Origin: Epiperipatus broadwayi
Taxonomy: Eukaryota > Onychophora > Udeonychophora > Euonychophora > Peripatidae
Assembly: GCA_028023455.1 (NCBI GenBank)
Contig: JAQFVV010000020.1
Span: 12,502,385-12,566,384 of the forward strand
Reading direction: 5' to 3'
DNA length: 64,000 bases
Shown: piece after piece, positions 29,490 to 41,796 of the stretch
Numbering within the stretch: the first letter of the stretch is position 1
How the letters are laid out: every line of letters begins with the position of its first letter
Program-made: the position numbers and the translations under genes
The notes under the pieces: model-generated
Databases searched by the model: none
Told to the model about the DNA's origin: nothing
The model's input: only the letters and a program-made list of their open reading frames with translations

Positions 29490-32110
29490 TTTATGTAAGG
29501 AGTGACTGAAAAGTAGACAATAAAGTAATCTGACTAAAAAACATTATATTTCATAAATAAAATGAATAATAGAATTCATAAATAAATAATTGTATACAAT
29601 GGCCTTGTAAGTTGACAAGTCAGTTATGCTATTGTATGGGTTAACTTTTAGTATTTAGTAAATAAATTGTAAGCTATCATTATTTTTTGACAATTTGTCA
29701 TTATTTTGCAGTCAATAATTTAAACCATAATGCTGTTAAAATCACAGGGCATCAAATGCTAGAACAAATTAGATTATATTTCAAAATCATTCTTTAATCA
29801 TCACAGAAGAAAACTTAAAAGAAAAACTAGCATCATTATTAGATTATGGGCACCCTGGAATGCACACAATACTTAAATTTCTACTCACCCACCTCAGTCA
29901 GTTCTCGGTCCCCATAATGATGGGGATGATCAATCATCTGGTGAAAGGCAGACAACAAATTAAAAACCTATACCAATTGCACTCTTCCTCTTCATAAAAA
30001 GGAACCAAGATCCTACACAAATAGCAAACATTAGACCTATTTCTATGTCCCCTTATCAAGATAGTAGAGGGAGTGATAAAAGACAAAATCCAGCCAATCA
30101 TACTAAACCATTTAGCATCACCTCAATATGCAAAGGGATCATCTTCTCTAACTGCTATGGACAAGACTAAGATACTATTAGACCATATAAGGTCCCATAG
30201 GCAGTCTAAATTCATAACTAGACATTTTGGGTGTATTTGACTCAGTAAACATACAAGTACTGCTAACAATTCTCACAAACTTAGACATTCCCTCCAAAAC
30301 AGCACAAATTATGGAGAACCTACTCCTCAAGAGAAAGATACACATCTCACTAAATCGGACAATCACCAATGGATTCAATCCCACATCATCAATTTCACAA
30401 GGATCCCCTCTCAGTGCCCTTCTTTTCACAATCTACATTAATCCCCTTATAAAAGATTTAGAGAACTTACTACCTATGCCTATATCCCTGGATTGAACAA
30501 ATTTATAAAGACAATCACATGCATGGATGACATACTTGTCACCCTTCCATCAAAAAATACCTATCACAGCTATACAAAATAATAAATGCCTTCATAAATT
30601 CTTCAGGACTAAATATTAACACCAGGAAATCCTCCACCTGGAATATATTATCTGGAAAAGGGATCACATCAAAATTTCAGGCAGACCCTCAAAAATTTCT
30701 AGGCTTCCCAATATATAAGTCCCAGATAGCTATGTTGAAGGAACTGCAGGACATGATCATCAAATCAACAGAAAAAAATTACTAAAATTCTGGCTGGAGT
30801 TTACCTATCCCTGCAGGGGAAAATATTGCTGAACATGAAGGTCATGTCCAGGATAGCCTACTTTCTTCCAATTATGTCAATCCCAAATTCATAAGAAAAA
30901 TAAATAACCTCAGTGCAGGTTATTCTGGAAAAACCACACAGTAGCTATAAGCATAAACAGAATGCAGCAACATTGCAAATACAATGGCATGTCACTGCAT
31001 TCTATACCAGTGATTCTAATACAAAAACACATACACTACTACACAATCTGGTAATCAAATATGGATACCGTAGGATAATAGGCCTAATACATTCCACAGA
31101 CAGACAAGCCCCAGAAAAAAGCTGTTGAAGACAATAGTGCAAAGCTTTCAGCAGCATGCCAACATAACAATAGATTACATTGCCCCAAACAAATTCAAAA
31201 TATGGAATGCACAACAACTAATCAACCCTGAACCAAATATACAAAACACAAAATTGGGCATCACTAACTTCAAACTAACAACAATGTTCAAATACTGGGC
31301 CATAGAACACAAATAATTAGACTTTCTAGTAAAGATAAACCTGGATGCCATGACAACATTATAGTTTCTTAATCTCAAACAACAAATCAGGAAAGTGGGC
31401 CAAGTATGCCCCACTGTAAAAGGGAAGAAGAAACATACTCTCATATCATAAATACATGTAATAGCCTTGGAAGAATTAGAACCATTATTTACCAAAATAT
31501 AAAAGTGGATTACTACCTATTAACATCAATACAAGAATGCATTAAAAGAAGACAATTTCCATTAATAAGACTCTCAATATTTTTTACATACTCAATCTGG
31601 TGTGTGGGGTGCAAAAAAATGTACACACAACCCCAGCCAGATGAAAACCTCTGCTTTATACAATCATTACAAAAAATTAAAAAAGAGACAAAATCTTATC
31701 ATCAAAGTTCATCTATGATGAGACCTGAAAACTATTCCATATCCCAAGAACTATGCAACATAAGAACTATATCAATAAACTACACACTTTAGTCATACTG
31801 ACTAAAAACCTTTTTAAATTTTTTTTTATCACAATAATCATTTGTAACACATAATTAACAAAACAATGAAAACAAAATGTAACCTTATTTAGCCTTTAAT
31901 ATTTTTTTTTATTTAAGATAAGATGAGACTCTTGTGTATATAGCTACATTTAGTGGACTCTAAAAGGAAGAAATTGTTGTTCTGTGACATCAGAAAGTGG
32001 AATGCACATGCAGTTTGATCTTAGATGATTTTTGTGTGGGTTGTATATTTTGGGCAATTACAATAGTTTTTTTTTGTAATATGGCACTTATAATATGAAG
32101 CCAATGTATA
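29490..32110 (+). mobile_element. LINE with GSPLSALLF-type RT, degenerate
   Basis: A retroelement of about 2.6 kb. The 5' non-coding part (29,490-29,720) and 3' non-coding part (31,900-32,100) are both recognisable because a short derivative at 36.97-37.47 kb consists of just these two ends joined. The coding part between (29,790-31,795) is broken. No LTRs were seen. Composition is richer in C than the surroundings on this strand. Confidence 0.7.
29820..31795 (+). pseudogene. Non-LTR reverse transcriptase pseudogene
   Basis: Pieces in order: YGHPGMHTILKFLLTHL-like N-terminal RT; DPTQIANIRPIS (the NYRPIS box); MDKTKILLDHIRSHRQ; MGVFDSVNIQVL (palm FDSV with a changed first Asp); GSPLSALLFTIYINPL (the QGSPLSPLLF-IYI block, intact, 30227-30496); MDDILVTLPSKNTYHSLYK (the ADD box as MDD); SSGLNINTRKSSTW and KFLGFPIYKS (thumb). 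Later comes MPHCKREEETYSHIINTC (31,406-31,460), a C-x2-C...H-C zinc motif typical of the C-terminus of site-targeting LINEs such as the R2/NeSL groups. Several stops and frameshifts. The clade is tentative. Confidence 0.72.
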
Positions 32111-32420
32111 ATCATCTATACCTGAGATATATATATATATGTGGAGGCCGATATATATAAATACAAATTTAATTTAATTTAATATAAATACAAGTTTAAT
32201 TTTAATTATATATTGATTAAAAAATACTGGAAAACATTAACGATAAAAAAAATATTAGTGAATAAGTTCATTTTTGTTGTTAGTTTGGCAGGATAAAGTA
32301 GAGGGGGAGAAAATTTTAAATAGTATAAATTAATCTTTATTTTAGTTTGACGGTTGAAATAAAGAAGGGGGAGAATTTTTAAATAGTACATTTTGGATTT
32401 AGAAAAATAATTTTAAATAT
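32111..32420. other. AT-rich sequence, no gene seen
   Basis: Contains a tandem-like pair around 32,250-32,395 (ATTTTAAATAGTATAAATTAA and AATTTTTAAATAGTACATTTT, each followed or preceded by GGGGGAGAA). No coding. Confidence 0.4.
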
Positions 32421-32429
32421 AGGCGATTT

Positions 32430-32590
32430 GAATTCAGACTTTCAAGCAGCCTTCAACTATCCACACTATCTCATACTGCTGATACACATGACCATGCACA
32501 TGTAGAAAAAATAAATACACCAATACACATATTTTGTCTTGAACTGGCACTCGTCAGTTGGCTCAGATTATCATCTCTCACAGATAATAT
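32430..32590 (-). mobile_element. Family C fragment with dead hammerhead
   Basis: The 3' end of the unit (GAATTCAGACTTTCA, ACACTATCTCATACTGCTGA) and ribozyme region on minus. CTGACGA is kept, but stem II no longer pairs and GAAA reads AAAA. Confidence 0.7.
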
Positions 32591-33095
32591 TGAAAAAAGT
32601 TATGTTTGACAAATAATTGCTAAGAATGAGAATAAAAAAAGTGGATACATGATGCAGGATGAAAAATTAGTTTTTTTTTAATGAAATTAACTATAGTCAT
32701 TATGAAAATAAATATATATAACATCTCTTAATAAATACATATATAAAATCATTTGGGCACTAAGTATGCAATATCCCCAAAGGATATAACATGGACAGCA
32801 AAGAAAAGACCTTTGTGTGGAATTGGCATGTGCTCAGCTAAAGTGTGACAGAATGGAGTAGATAATTAAAGAACAATAGTTAATCATTTTGAATTATTAC
32901 AAAAACAGAATTTTGAATTACTTTATAACAATAAAAAATGTTGTTGTATGGGTATCGTTATATTAGTTATAAATATGGAATCAGAAGAGCAAAAAAATTG
33001 GGGGAAAAGTCCTTTTTTGTTCACCCCCCTCCCAAGGAATTAAACAAACAAATAACCAACAAAGATGCAAATGATGATGGATCTAATGATGGAAA
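32591..33095. other. AT-rich sequence, no gene seen
   Basis: No supported feature; the right end may belong to the gag-like remnant that follows. Confidence 0.4.
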
Positions 33096-33099
33096 TGGT

Positions 33100-34345
33100 T
33101 AAAAAAGAATCAACAAGATGTAATGGAAAAGATTGAAAAAATAAAGCAAGAGATTGGGATAAGGTATACACATGCAAAATGCAATAGGAGCAGTGAAGAA
33201 AAAGCTAAGTAAAAATATTGAAAAAGTAGAGTGGGAGGTAAAGGTAGCAAATGAAAAGAATGAGATTAGAGAAGTAAGATTAGTCTAGATATGGGGGAAA
33301 TAGCACAGAGAAAAAAAAGCCATGTAGCATCAATTAAAGGTGCAAATGGAAACTGCAGTATTTAGGAAAGAAAGGCAATGATGAATTAAAAGATAGAATG
33401 GTTAAGATGGAGGAAAAGTTGTATAGAGAGCATCAGCAGGATGTAGAAAGAAAAAATAGCTTAAGAATGGAAATAGAGCAAGCATGTGCAGAAATAAAAA
33501 TATGCCTTGAACAAGGAATGGAGGTAATTAAGTATGAACAAAATAATAATAGGAGAGTGCATGAACATAATGTAAACTATATAGAAGGTGAAGAAATAAA
33601 TAAGAATAGAAAAGAGAATGGTCAAAGTAGTCAAATTATTATGAGAATCGTTCAAATAAAAGTTTTTAGAATAAAGGTAGAGGAGAGTCCTTTGCCACAT
33701 TTAGAGATTTTCCAAAAAATGTTTCAATTCCATAATAGGTAAGAAGACAAAAAATTGCAATGACTTACAATCACCTCCATTGAGCAGCCAAAGACTGTTT
33801 GCATATCTTGACAACAAAGTCACAGACTTTTGGAGATTATAGATATGCAATAATGCATAGCTTCTGGAGTGAAGAATGCTAAGATGAGCTCCTGCATAAA
33901 ATCATACATGAAAAATATCCAGGGGTGCCAGGAGAAATCCATACCCAGTTTTTCTACCAGCAGGTGGCTATGTTAAAAAGACTTATTGCTTTCCCATTGT
34001 CAGAGAGGCAGATAATTAAAATAATCCATATAATATGCCTGCAATGACATAGTAAATTATGCTGGATCTAAGCCATCAGAAAATTGAGAAGGTGGCAGAA
34101 TAACAAACTTCTGTGGACTTGGGCAATACACAAAAGAAACAACTGAAGGAACTGAAAAGAATTGATCAACCCAGATAGTATACATCAGCCAAGCTACATT
34201 CTAATAAAAGAGGTATGATGGAGATACCATGCAAGTAGTCAAAGAAAGATAAACTGAAGATGGCCATCAGGACTTATTCCTTTACCTGATGGAAAAGGAC
34301 TACATCCTGTAATTGAGAGAGCTACATCAAACAGTGGAAAAACCT
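33100..34345 (+). pseudogene. Retroelement gag/ORF1-like remnant
   Basis: The first part (33,398-33,742, 114 codons) is a charged, probably coiled-coil segment (MVKMEEKLYREHQQDVERKN, EIEQACAEIKICLEQGMEV). After one or more frameshifts comes a gag-like stretch: RLFAYLDNKVTDFW, DELLHKIIHEKYPGVPGEI, FFYQQVAMLKRLIAF and LSERQIIKIIHIICL. The coiled coil followed by a helical domain resembles LTR-element gag (A-x-F...L...Y.G.). I saw no zinc knuckle and cannot assign a family. Several stops. Confidence 0.45.
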
Positions 34346-34462
34346 AATAGATAGTTTATACCATAATAAATAAATGAGTTTAATTTTGTATGTAAATTTT
34401 TACTAACAAAGTGAAATCTTTATTTATTTTTTGGCAGACTGTATTGATATGAAGCAATATTT
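34346..34462. other. AT-rich spacer
   Basis: No supported feature before the target duplication of the next B element. Confidence 0.5.
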
Positions 34463-34476
34463 ATATATGATTCATA
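34463..34476. repeat. Left target-site duplication of family B copy 3
   Basis: ATATATGATTCATA, identical to 35065-35078. Confidence 0.85.
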
Positions 34477-35064
34477 AAATGATAAAAAAGTTAAGTCAGA
34501 TGTCACATGACTTAATTTTAATGAAGCTCATATTTACAAATGTTGCAAAACAAGCTCTTAACAAGATTTGAGAATATCATTAACTCCAGATCGGTTTCTG
34601 TATTTTTAATCTAATGATGCCTGAAGTAGAAACCAGTTTGGGGTTGAGGATATTCTCAAAGCTTATTAAGAGCTTGTTTTGCGAGCTCTATATATAACAT
34701 TTGTAAATATGAGCTTTATTAAAATTAAGTCATGTGACATCTGACTTCATTTTTTATCATTTTATTTTTTGCTATTAAGACTTTGGCGATTTTATATTGC
34801 TGAAGATATTAATATATGGTGTATCTGAACTTAGTTCAGTCTCATCTGGCTATTTGAGTTAGATAGCTGGATTTTTAGACATGGATGTCTGAAAATTTCA
34901 GATTTTCTTCTCAATACATTAGATAAAGTGCTAGGCTTGTCCTAGTATTTTTAATCTAATGAACATCCTGGCATCTCACTGATGACACCAGAAACAGAAA
35001 CCAGTCTGGGGTTGAGGATATTCTCAAAGCTTGTTAAGAGCTTGTTTTGTGAGCTCTATATATA
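34477..35064. mobile_element. Family B element, copy 3 (588 bp)
   Basis: Bounded by perfect 14 bp duplications, opposite in orientation to copy 2. Starts with the tail (AAAAGTTAAGTCAGATGTCA) and ends GAGCTCTATATATAAT. Contains an inner palindrome (about 34,520-34,745) and then the B body a second time, with AGACATGGATGTCTGAAAAT and TAGGCTTGTCCTAGTATTT. So it is a multi-unit insertion like the family C composite. Confidence 0.85.
34961..35023 (+). ncRNA. Hammerhead-like ribozyme, family B (best-kept triplet and stem I)
   Basis: GAACATCC-TGG-CATCTCA, CTGATGA (34979-34985), CACCAGAAACA (stem II nearly lost), GAAA (34997-35000), CCAGTC (2 bp stem III, GUC ending 35,006) and TGGGGTTGAGGATATTC. 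Inner stem I uses G-U pairs. Stem II erosion makes activity doubtful. Confidence 0.58.
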
Positions 35065-35078
35065 ATATATGATTCATA
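35065..35078. repeat. Right target-site duplication of family B copy 3
   Basis: ATATATGATTCATA, exact copy of 34463-34476. Confidence 0.85.
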
Positions 35079-36960
35079 TCTGTAATTTAAAAATTTGAAG
35101 GAATTAACAAATTTGATTATATATATATATAATTTATATGCACAGATAAATGCATATGGTATAATTAATTATATATTTATTTTAAAAGTATGTTAAACAA
35201 AATGTGCTTTTTATTAACAATTGCAAAGTTGAAATGAAATTTCTTAGAAAAAATAATTTAAATGCTTGTAAGCAGATTAATTAAGTAAGGAGATAAATAT
35301 CTGATGTAATTTAGTCAGTTATTTTATAAGATAAAAATTGGTAAATGGTATGGTTGGGTCAATTAAACAGCAGATCAAAACAGAGGTCAGACATTATCTA
35401 TAACCAATAGATTGAAGAATCCAAATGTCTATGGATGGATTCTATATTTGCTGATAAGTCAGATCAAAAAGAAATAAATAGGGATCATAAGCTTATTATT
35501 ATTATTCTGCTTATTCTGTTAAGTGCTTAAAGTAATCCATTTTATCTTACCCAGTTACTGTGTTTATTCATGTATTTTGGTTACAAGGATATGCAGTAGT
35601 GGAGAAGCATCCATCTGTGTCACTCTGACCATCACTATAGTGCAAGATATAGTCTACCCTGGGTCCAGAAAAGAAAAGTCATCAACTAATGGAGAAACAT
35701 TTTGAATATTGTGTCCAGTATGTTTACAATGTATATATATAAACTTCAAATGTCCAAAGCTTCAAGCTGAAATCAGCCATCAAGAAAAAAATAAACTACT
35801 GCCACAGATACCTCATGAATTTTGAATGATGATCAAAACCTACCCCCACCATAGCTATGGTTCAACAGATAAAGTCCACTGAAATATACTAATACCTAAA
35901 GAATGAACTTGAACTTTTACTGCTGAAAGGAACAGGTACAAACTTTTAAAAGAATATTATAAATCTTTAGCATTGCTATTATTTATTTGCTCTCTAATGA
36001 ACATTTTTTAGTCAGCAATTATTTGTTAAATCTGTTTATAACCAGGTATGGCAAGAGATTGTTGTGTTATTCACTTATATCATGCTATAATTTAGTCTGT
36101 GATAATTTTATATAAAGCAAATAAAATTTATTATAGTAATCTCTGACCATGCTTATGATTTATTAATTTCATAATCCCATTATTTCAACTTCATTCAACA
36201 TATAAATAGCATTATAAACCTTTGATTTAACAAATTCCAAATGGAGTTTGATGTGGTTGCACAGACAGGCTAGATTAAGATTGTCAGTGTTTGCATATGA
36301 ATAGTTCTTGGTTTTAAGCAAACCATCACTCAAGGCTCAAGAAAGTATAATGTAGAGTATTTACTAAAATAAGCTGCTTTAATTTAGACTGTCTTTGTCT
36401 CAGAATGTGACACATTTGCTTACTTTATTTATCTTGGATGGTTGTAATACCATTTGTGATTGCTCGCCTCTTACATTTATTATTTTATTTAGTGCAATAG
36501 TACATCATAGATGAAAATTGCTACTAAATATGATCTGCCATGTCTTCATACATGTCTTTATTTGATATGTATATGTCTTCCAGTCACTCTTATGCAGTGT
36601 GCATTTACTGTGAGCAGTAATATGATAGAAGCTTATTCCTACTGTTTGTATATACCTGGTACATGTATTTATTGGTGTTCCATAGGTTAATGCAATACAG
36701 GTGTTATTTTCTGTATTCTACATTTTTGTATTATTTTAATTACTTACCTGTGTTAATGCCTAAAGTTAATTATAGCACAGTTTACCTAGTTTCTAGAATA
36801 ATCTATCTTTGTCTCTAGTGTTATCCCCAGTTGGTCAGATCATTAAATCTTAAAATTGTGACAATTACTTGTGATCGTGAGTCTATGCAGTGAGTTGTCA
36901 TCTTTTCAGAACCATATAAGAATATGTTATACCAGAGTATCCAATCTTATTTGTGCATAA
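35079..36960. other. Intergenic sequence, no gene assigned
   Basis: Slightly less AT-rich than the neighbours between 35.5 and 36.9 kb. Short open frames only (for example 35523-35705), without motifs. It may contain old, unrecognised retroelement sequence. Confidence 0.4.
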
Positions 36961-36964
36961 AATC

Positions 36965-37470
36965 CATAAAACTAATAAATAAATTGAATAATAGAATTCA
37001 TAAATAAATAATTGATAGCACTTGTCATATAAGTTGATATTCCAGCTATGCTATTATATGTGTTGATTTTTTAGTATGTACATAAATAAATTGTAATGTG
37101 CCATTATTTGTTGGAAATTTGTCATTACTTTACAATCAATAATTTAATTAGAATAATATAAGAGTCTCATGTGTGTAGCTGATTTTAGCGGTCTGTAAAA
37201 GAAGAAATTAAACCACTAAACATCACATGATCACCGAAAGCGACAAGCTAAAAACTAGTCTGAGGATACTGGATGAGTAGGCACTAGGTAGGGATTTTAT
37301 ACACAAACCTTCTGGAATCCATTGATTACTCTGGCTTGCACTAAGTGGCGCTACTGTATGGAGAATTTTGCCTGTTTGAAAAAAAAAATGTTCTGGGACA
37401 TCAGAATGTAGAATGCACAGGCACATTGGACTTATATGATTTTTGTATAAGTTGTATATTTTTAAACAGT
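36965..37470 (+). mobile_element. Internally deleted derivative of the 29.5-32.1 kb LINE
   Basis: Left half (36,970-37,150) matches 29,560-29,725: GAATTCATAAATAAATAATT, AGCTATGCTATTATATG-type block and TTTGTCATTACTTTACAATC. Right half (37,155-37,205 and 37,385-37,460) matches 31,920-32,060: GAGTCTCATGTGTGTAGCT, ATGTTCTGGGACATCAGAA, GTATAAGTTGTATATTT. All coding sequence is missing. A family A element interrupts the right half. Confidence 0.72.
37208..37385. mobile_element. Family A element, copy 4 (half element)
   Basis: Begins with the reversed tail AAACCACTAAACATCACATG and keeps only the 3' half of the hammerhead-like region (AAAAACTAGTC, TGAGGATACTGGAT). It ends in the outer arm CTACTGTATGGAGAATTTTG. 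Flanks AAGAAGAAATT and AAAAAAAAATG are a decayed duplication, judged by the uninterrupted homologue at 31,970. Confidence 0.78.
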
Positions 37471-37794
37471 TACAAAATGGAATTTAATTGGAACAACTCT
37501 TCCACAAAATATAAATAAACAATATTAACCATTTTAGAAATAAAACTAAAATAAAACTATCTCTATCCTTTAAGTTTTCTGTTTTAATAAGCTTTCATTT
37601 GACAACAGTGATATTTTATCTTCATTCTGTATATATAATTCAAAATTGTTAATGCAATATTTATATCTGGATAATATACTATATCCACTGTAAAGTATAT
37701 ACTTACTAAGACAATTTAGTCAATTACTCAATGCTTTAATAGATTTATAAATTTAGATTAATAACAATCAACTCTTAAATTATCAAAAATTTAA
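37471..37794. other. AT-rich sequence, no gene seen
   Basis: No supported feature. Confidence 0.5.
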
Positions 37795-38100
37795 CCTGCA
37801 GTCAAGGCAACCTTCTTTAACAATAAAGATGGTATTATGTCTGTTATATTTGTGGAATTTGTAAGTTATAAATGACTATTTATTAATCTGCTTTCAGATT
37901 CTGGAACTTATAACTGACTATTTATTAGTCTGCTTTCAGAACAGATTATATTTGCCTGATTAATGAGATTTGTTTAAATTTCTTTGCATTATTAATCTCA
38001 CACTTCTTGCTCAAGTTGCAACCTTTAGTGTCTATCTAAATATATTAGACAACAGATAAAGGTGGTACTACCTTTATTGTTAAAGGAGGTCTTGCCTGGG
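37795..38100. repeat. Inverted repeat enclosing a 46 bp direct repeat
   Basis: Arms CAAGGCAACCTTCTTTAACA (about 37,804) and TGTTAAAGGAGGTCTTGCC (about 38,079) are complements. Between them, ACTATTTATTAATCTGCTTT and ACTATTTATTAGTCTGCTTT head two adjacent near-identical 46-50 bp repeats (about 37,858-37,945). Confidence 0.65.
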
Positions 38101-38210
38101 CTATAAGTTGAGATTGTTGATAACTTAAGGGCTGATTGTTATATTCACTGTGAATTTCCAACTTTTAAATGACTAAAATAGTGAAATGAAAGAATGATTC
38201 AATTATACTT
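38101..38210. other. AT-rich spacer
   Basis: No supported feature. Confidence 0.5.
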
Positions 38211-38224
38211 TTTAACATTTGTAA
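38211..38224. repeat. Left target-site duplication of family C tandem element
   Basis: TTTAACATTTGTAA; the right copy at 38963-38976 differs by one base. Confidence 0.7.
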
Positions 38225-38962
38225 TATTTAAATACAGGTATTCTTTGTATCCCTGGAGTTTATAAGCAATTTCAATGCTCCATCATCAGATTTTCAATGT
38301 TATGGATGGCTGAAGAGTTGAAGGGTGGAGTAAATTAAAGCCTGTCCTTTGAAGTTTGAAGATTTGCTATCTTAATATAGACTGAGCACTGATTATATGT
38401 GTGGAAGATGATAATCTGAACCATCTGATGTGTGTTGCTTCAGCATGGGTGGTTATGTATATCAGTTGTATAAGATGAATTGAATCCTAAAGGGAGTTTG
38501 AAAGCCTGCATTCAAATCCCCTATAATTACATCTAAACTCCAAGGATATAAAGTATACCTGTAATTAAATATTACAAATTCAGCCTGTATCCTGCCCATC
38601 CCTCCTCTGTGTATTTAAATGGACAAGGTCATATACATGAGGAATCAGACTGACTTAATGTCAGTATGGGCATGATAATAATATTGGCATCATCAAAGTA
38701 TTTGGGTGCCCATCCTCAGATTGTCAATGGTATGGGTGACTAAAGAGTTGGAGGGTGGAATAGATTGAAGCCTGTCCATTGAAGTTTGAAGATTTGTTAT
38801 TTTAATATAGACTGAGCATTGATTATATATGTGTGGAGGAGATGATGATTTGGATCAACTAATAAGTGCTGGTTCAGCATGAAATATGTATTTTGAAGAT
38901 TCATTTATCTTTTTCACGTGTGTGTGATCATGTGTATTGGTTGTATGAGATAGATTGAATTC
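38225..38962 (+). mobile_element. Family C element, two units in tandem (old)
   Basis: Two diverged C units in the same orientation: about 38,265-38,525 and 38,580-38,960. Each has CCTGTCC..TGAAGTTTGAAGAT, a TATAGACTGAGCA block and a hammerhead region. Both ribozymes are dead: CTGATGTG near 38,433 and CTAATAA near 38,858 replace CTGANGA. The pair is flanked by a 14 bp duplication with one mismatch. Confidence 0.78.
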
Positions 38963-38976
38963 TTTAACATTTGCAA
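38963..38976. repeat. Right target-site duplication of family C tandem element
   Basis: TTTAACATTTGCAA, 13 of 14 identical to 38211-38224. Confidence 0.7.
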
Positions 38977-41080
38977 GTTTATAAAAGAATTGTTTACTTA
39001 CATTTAAATTACAAAACAAAAAATCAAGTGATTTACTATTAGTATTCTTGACTTAGGGGAAAGATGCTTAGGCAAGAATTGTGGTTAGTAAAACATATAG
39101 CTAGTAAAAAAATCTATACTAACTCCGTCACTAAAATATAATAATGGTAATGCTAATACCACTCCACAAACAGAAAAAGCATCAAAAATGTTAAATACAA
39201 AACAATTTTATATTTCCATTTTTTAAAAATATAATGACTATTTTTAATAAGAATAACAAGTATCGAAATGAATTTTCGTACACGTATGATGTGGTATTAG
39301 AATTACTTTTAATTTATAAATATATAGTTATTAATATAATTTAGATCTATGTAACAATAAAAGCAGCTTGGATTAAAATTCAGGTTTTAAACTTGATAGT
39401 AAAAAAGTCAAAAGAAATTACTAGGCATATCCCAAAGCTTTAGGGTCAGAGATAGTGGTAAATTACTAATGGTGAAGATATTGTTTGACCATTGTATTTT
39501 ATTGTCAATTACTTTTTGACTTTTCTGGCAAATAATTTTACTTTAGTCCTAAGGTAACTCTATATGATGAGACTAACATAAAAATATTAAACAGAAATTA
39601 TTGTTTACGTTAAAGTTGTTTGGTTGCATGCAACTAAGAAATCGCATGCTATGAAAGATCATTCATATTTCAATTTCATCTCAGCATCATGATGAAAAAT
39701 AACAAGCTTTTTAAATAAATTCTAATGACCATGTTAATGTAAATAAATACAATATAATAATGAGCTAAAATAAATTAAAAGATTAATTTCATTTTCTGCA
39801 TACTTACATCATAATAAAAAAATGCAGGCTTTTTAAATAAATCCTAATGACTATGTTAATGTAAATAAATACTATATAATAATGAGCTAAATAAATTAAA
39901 ACGTTGAAAAAGTTATATGTGAACCTAAATGTTTACTTCATTACGTCATATAAAAAGTACAGTAAAAATATAAAAATGTAGGACTGATAAGAGAAAAAAG
40001 TCTAAAATGATTTTCAAAGGCATATAAATTAATTTTGAAAGTATGTGCAATTTAAAAGGAATTAGCTTCAGTAATATAATCATGATTATCAAATGTGATA
40101 CTTTTACATTTGGAGATAGTATTATAATAAAAAATAATTAAATAGTTTGTTTCTTGGAAGATCATATGAAGCACAAAAGGGTCAGAGTTGAGCTGGGATC
40201 TATAGAACATAGGGGCTAGAGTCTAATATTCTACTACTGTACTAAGTAACACAGAACTGTCATTGATAAATGCAGAAGAAAAATGATAAATTCATTAATT
40301 CATCTAATAATAAAAATTTTAATGCCATTTCCCAACTTAAACAGTATTTTGATAAAATCTGCAACCCACACATATATATATAATGAACCATACGTCACAA
40401 CCCTCGTGTTTAAATCAATCAATATAATACTATTCATTTGGTTTATTGAATTATAGAGACTGCAGTGACATTCTATACATTTACATATATACATAATTTA
40501 TTAAATATGTATCCAAATCTATAACATTCAAAATATATATATATCAATTTATTGATATATAATATAATAATACTATTTCTGTCTACTATTCTCATAACCT
40601 ATAATTCAGTATAAGACCTGGAAAACAAATATTTTGTTAGCTTTCTATCAGGTTTAGAATTTATTTTTTAGATATCTATTCTAGGGATAACCAACCAATA
40701 TTAATTAATAAATGGCGTATATAATTTCTTTTAACTAAAAGATAAAACAAAGGCAGAAAATTGCTTACACTCTCACTATCCAGTGATTGTTAATGTAATG
40801 TCAGTTGATTTCCAAAGTCTACTTTAACTTTTTATACTCCAGCATCATCTATTGACAATTTGAGTTATCATTAGATAATAATGCATTTTAATCCTGTCCT
40901 TTGAATTAGTTTAAAAAGTTTGCCTTCATTAGTAAGAAAGCAAGATATAAATATGGAACCAATGTTTTGGTACATCTTTATAATCACCTTTAACTTCTTT
41001 TTATTTATTAGCAGGCTTATAGATTTAAAAGTAAATAAAAAATCCCTAAATAGTATAAAGCTATATATATGAAAGATTTA
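38977..41080. other. AT-rich sequence, no gene seen
   Basis: Contains a direct repeat near 39,705-39,780 and 39,830-39,900 (CTTTTTAAATAAATYCTAATG and following 70 bp) and repeat G at 40.14 kb. No coding is seen. Confidence 0.45.
40135..40285. repeat. Repeat G, copy 2 (possible SINE)
   Basis: AGTTTGTTTCTTGGAAGATC and ATATGAAG match 16.2 kb. On minus, ACTTAGTACAGTAGTAGAAT then TTAGACTCTAGCCCC is weakly tRNA-like. Boundaries uncertain. Confidence 0.4.
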
Positions 41081-41257
41081 CAATAATGGCTATATTTTAG
41101 TATATGGATTTTTTTCTACAGTAGAAGCTTTTTCATACCTGAACTCCAATATATAATATATAGAGGGCTTGAACTAAGACTTTTACATGACCCTCAACCA
41201 TCCACACTATATCATACTGCTGACACATTTGATCACACACATGTCAAAAAGATAAAT

Positions 41258-41322
41258 AATCACCGATAAAAGTATTTCATGCTAAACCAGCATTTGTCAG
41301 TTGGTCAGATGATCTTCTCCAC
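41258..41322 (-). ncRNA. Hammerhead relic, family C
   Basis: Minus strand: stem II ATGCTGG../..AGCAT and GAAA are kept, but the core strand reads CTGACAA (G8 lost). Confidence 0.6.
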
Positions 41323-41728
41323 ACATATATACAATCAATGCTCAACTTATATTAAAATAGCCAATCTTCATACTTTAATGGACAGGCTTCAATCCACTCC
41401 ACCCCACAACTCTTCAGCCATCCATTTTATTGAGAATATGATGATGAAACAATCAAAGCCCACATTAATGCCAACTTTCTCATCCTACCCATGTTGACCA
41501 TAAGTCAATCTGACCCCTCATGTACAGGACATAATCCATTTGGTTTATGGTCAACAAGGGCAGGATGAGAAGACTGGCACCAATGAGGGCTTTGAATGTT
41601 TCATCATTACATTTTTAATGAAATGGATGGCTGAAGAGTTGTGGGGTGGAGTGGATTAAAGCCTGTCCATTAAAGTATGAACATTGGCTATGTTAATATA
41701 AGCTGAGCATTGATTGTATATATGTGTG

Positions 41729-41796
41729 GAGATGATAATATGGACCAACTGATGAGTGCTATCTAGCACAAAATATATATATTGATGATTATTTAT
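41729..41796 (+). ncRNA. Hammerhead relic, family C
   Basis: Plus strand: GGACCAA, CTGATGA and stem II GTGCT/AGCAC with a 4-base loop ATCT are intact, but GAAA reads AAAA (G12 lost). Triplet AUA and TTG follow. Confidence 0.65.

Noticed and set aside
31175-31495. 106-codon minus-strand frame
   Set aside because: Antisense shadow of the LINE zinc-motif region.
37795-38100. CRISPR-like repeat array
   Set aside because: Only two direct repeats, within an inverted repeat in animal DNA; no spacer-repeat periodicity.
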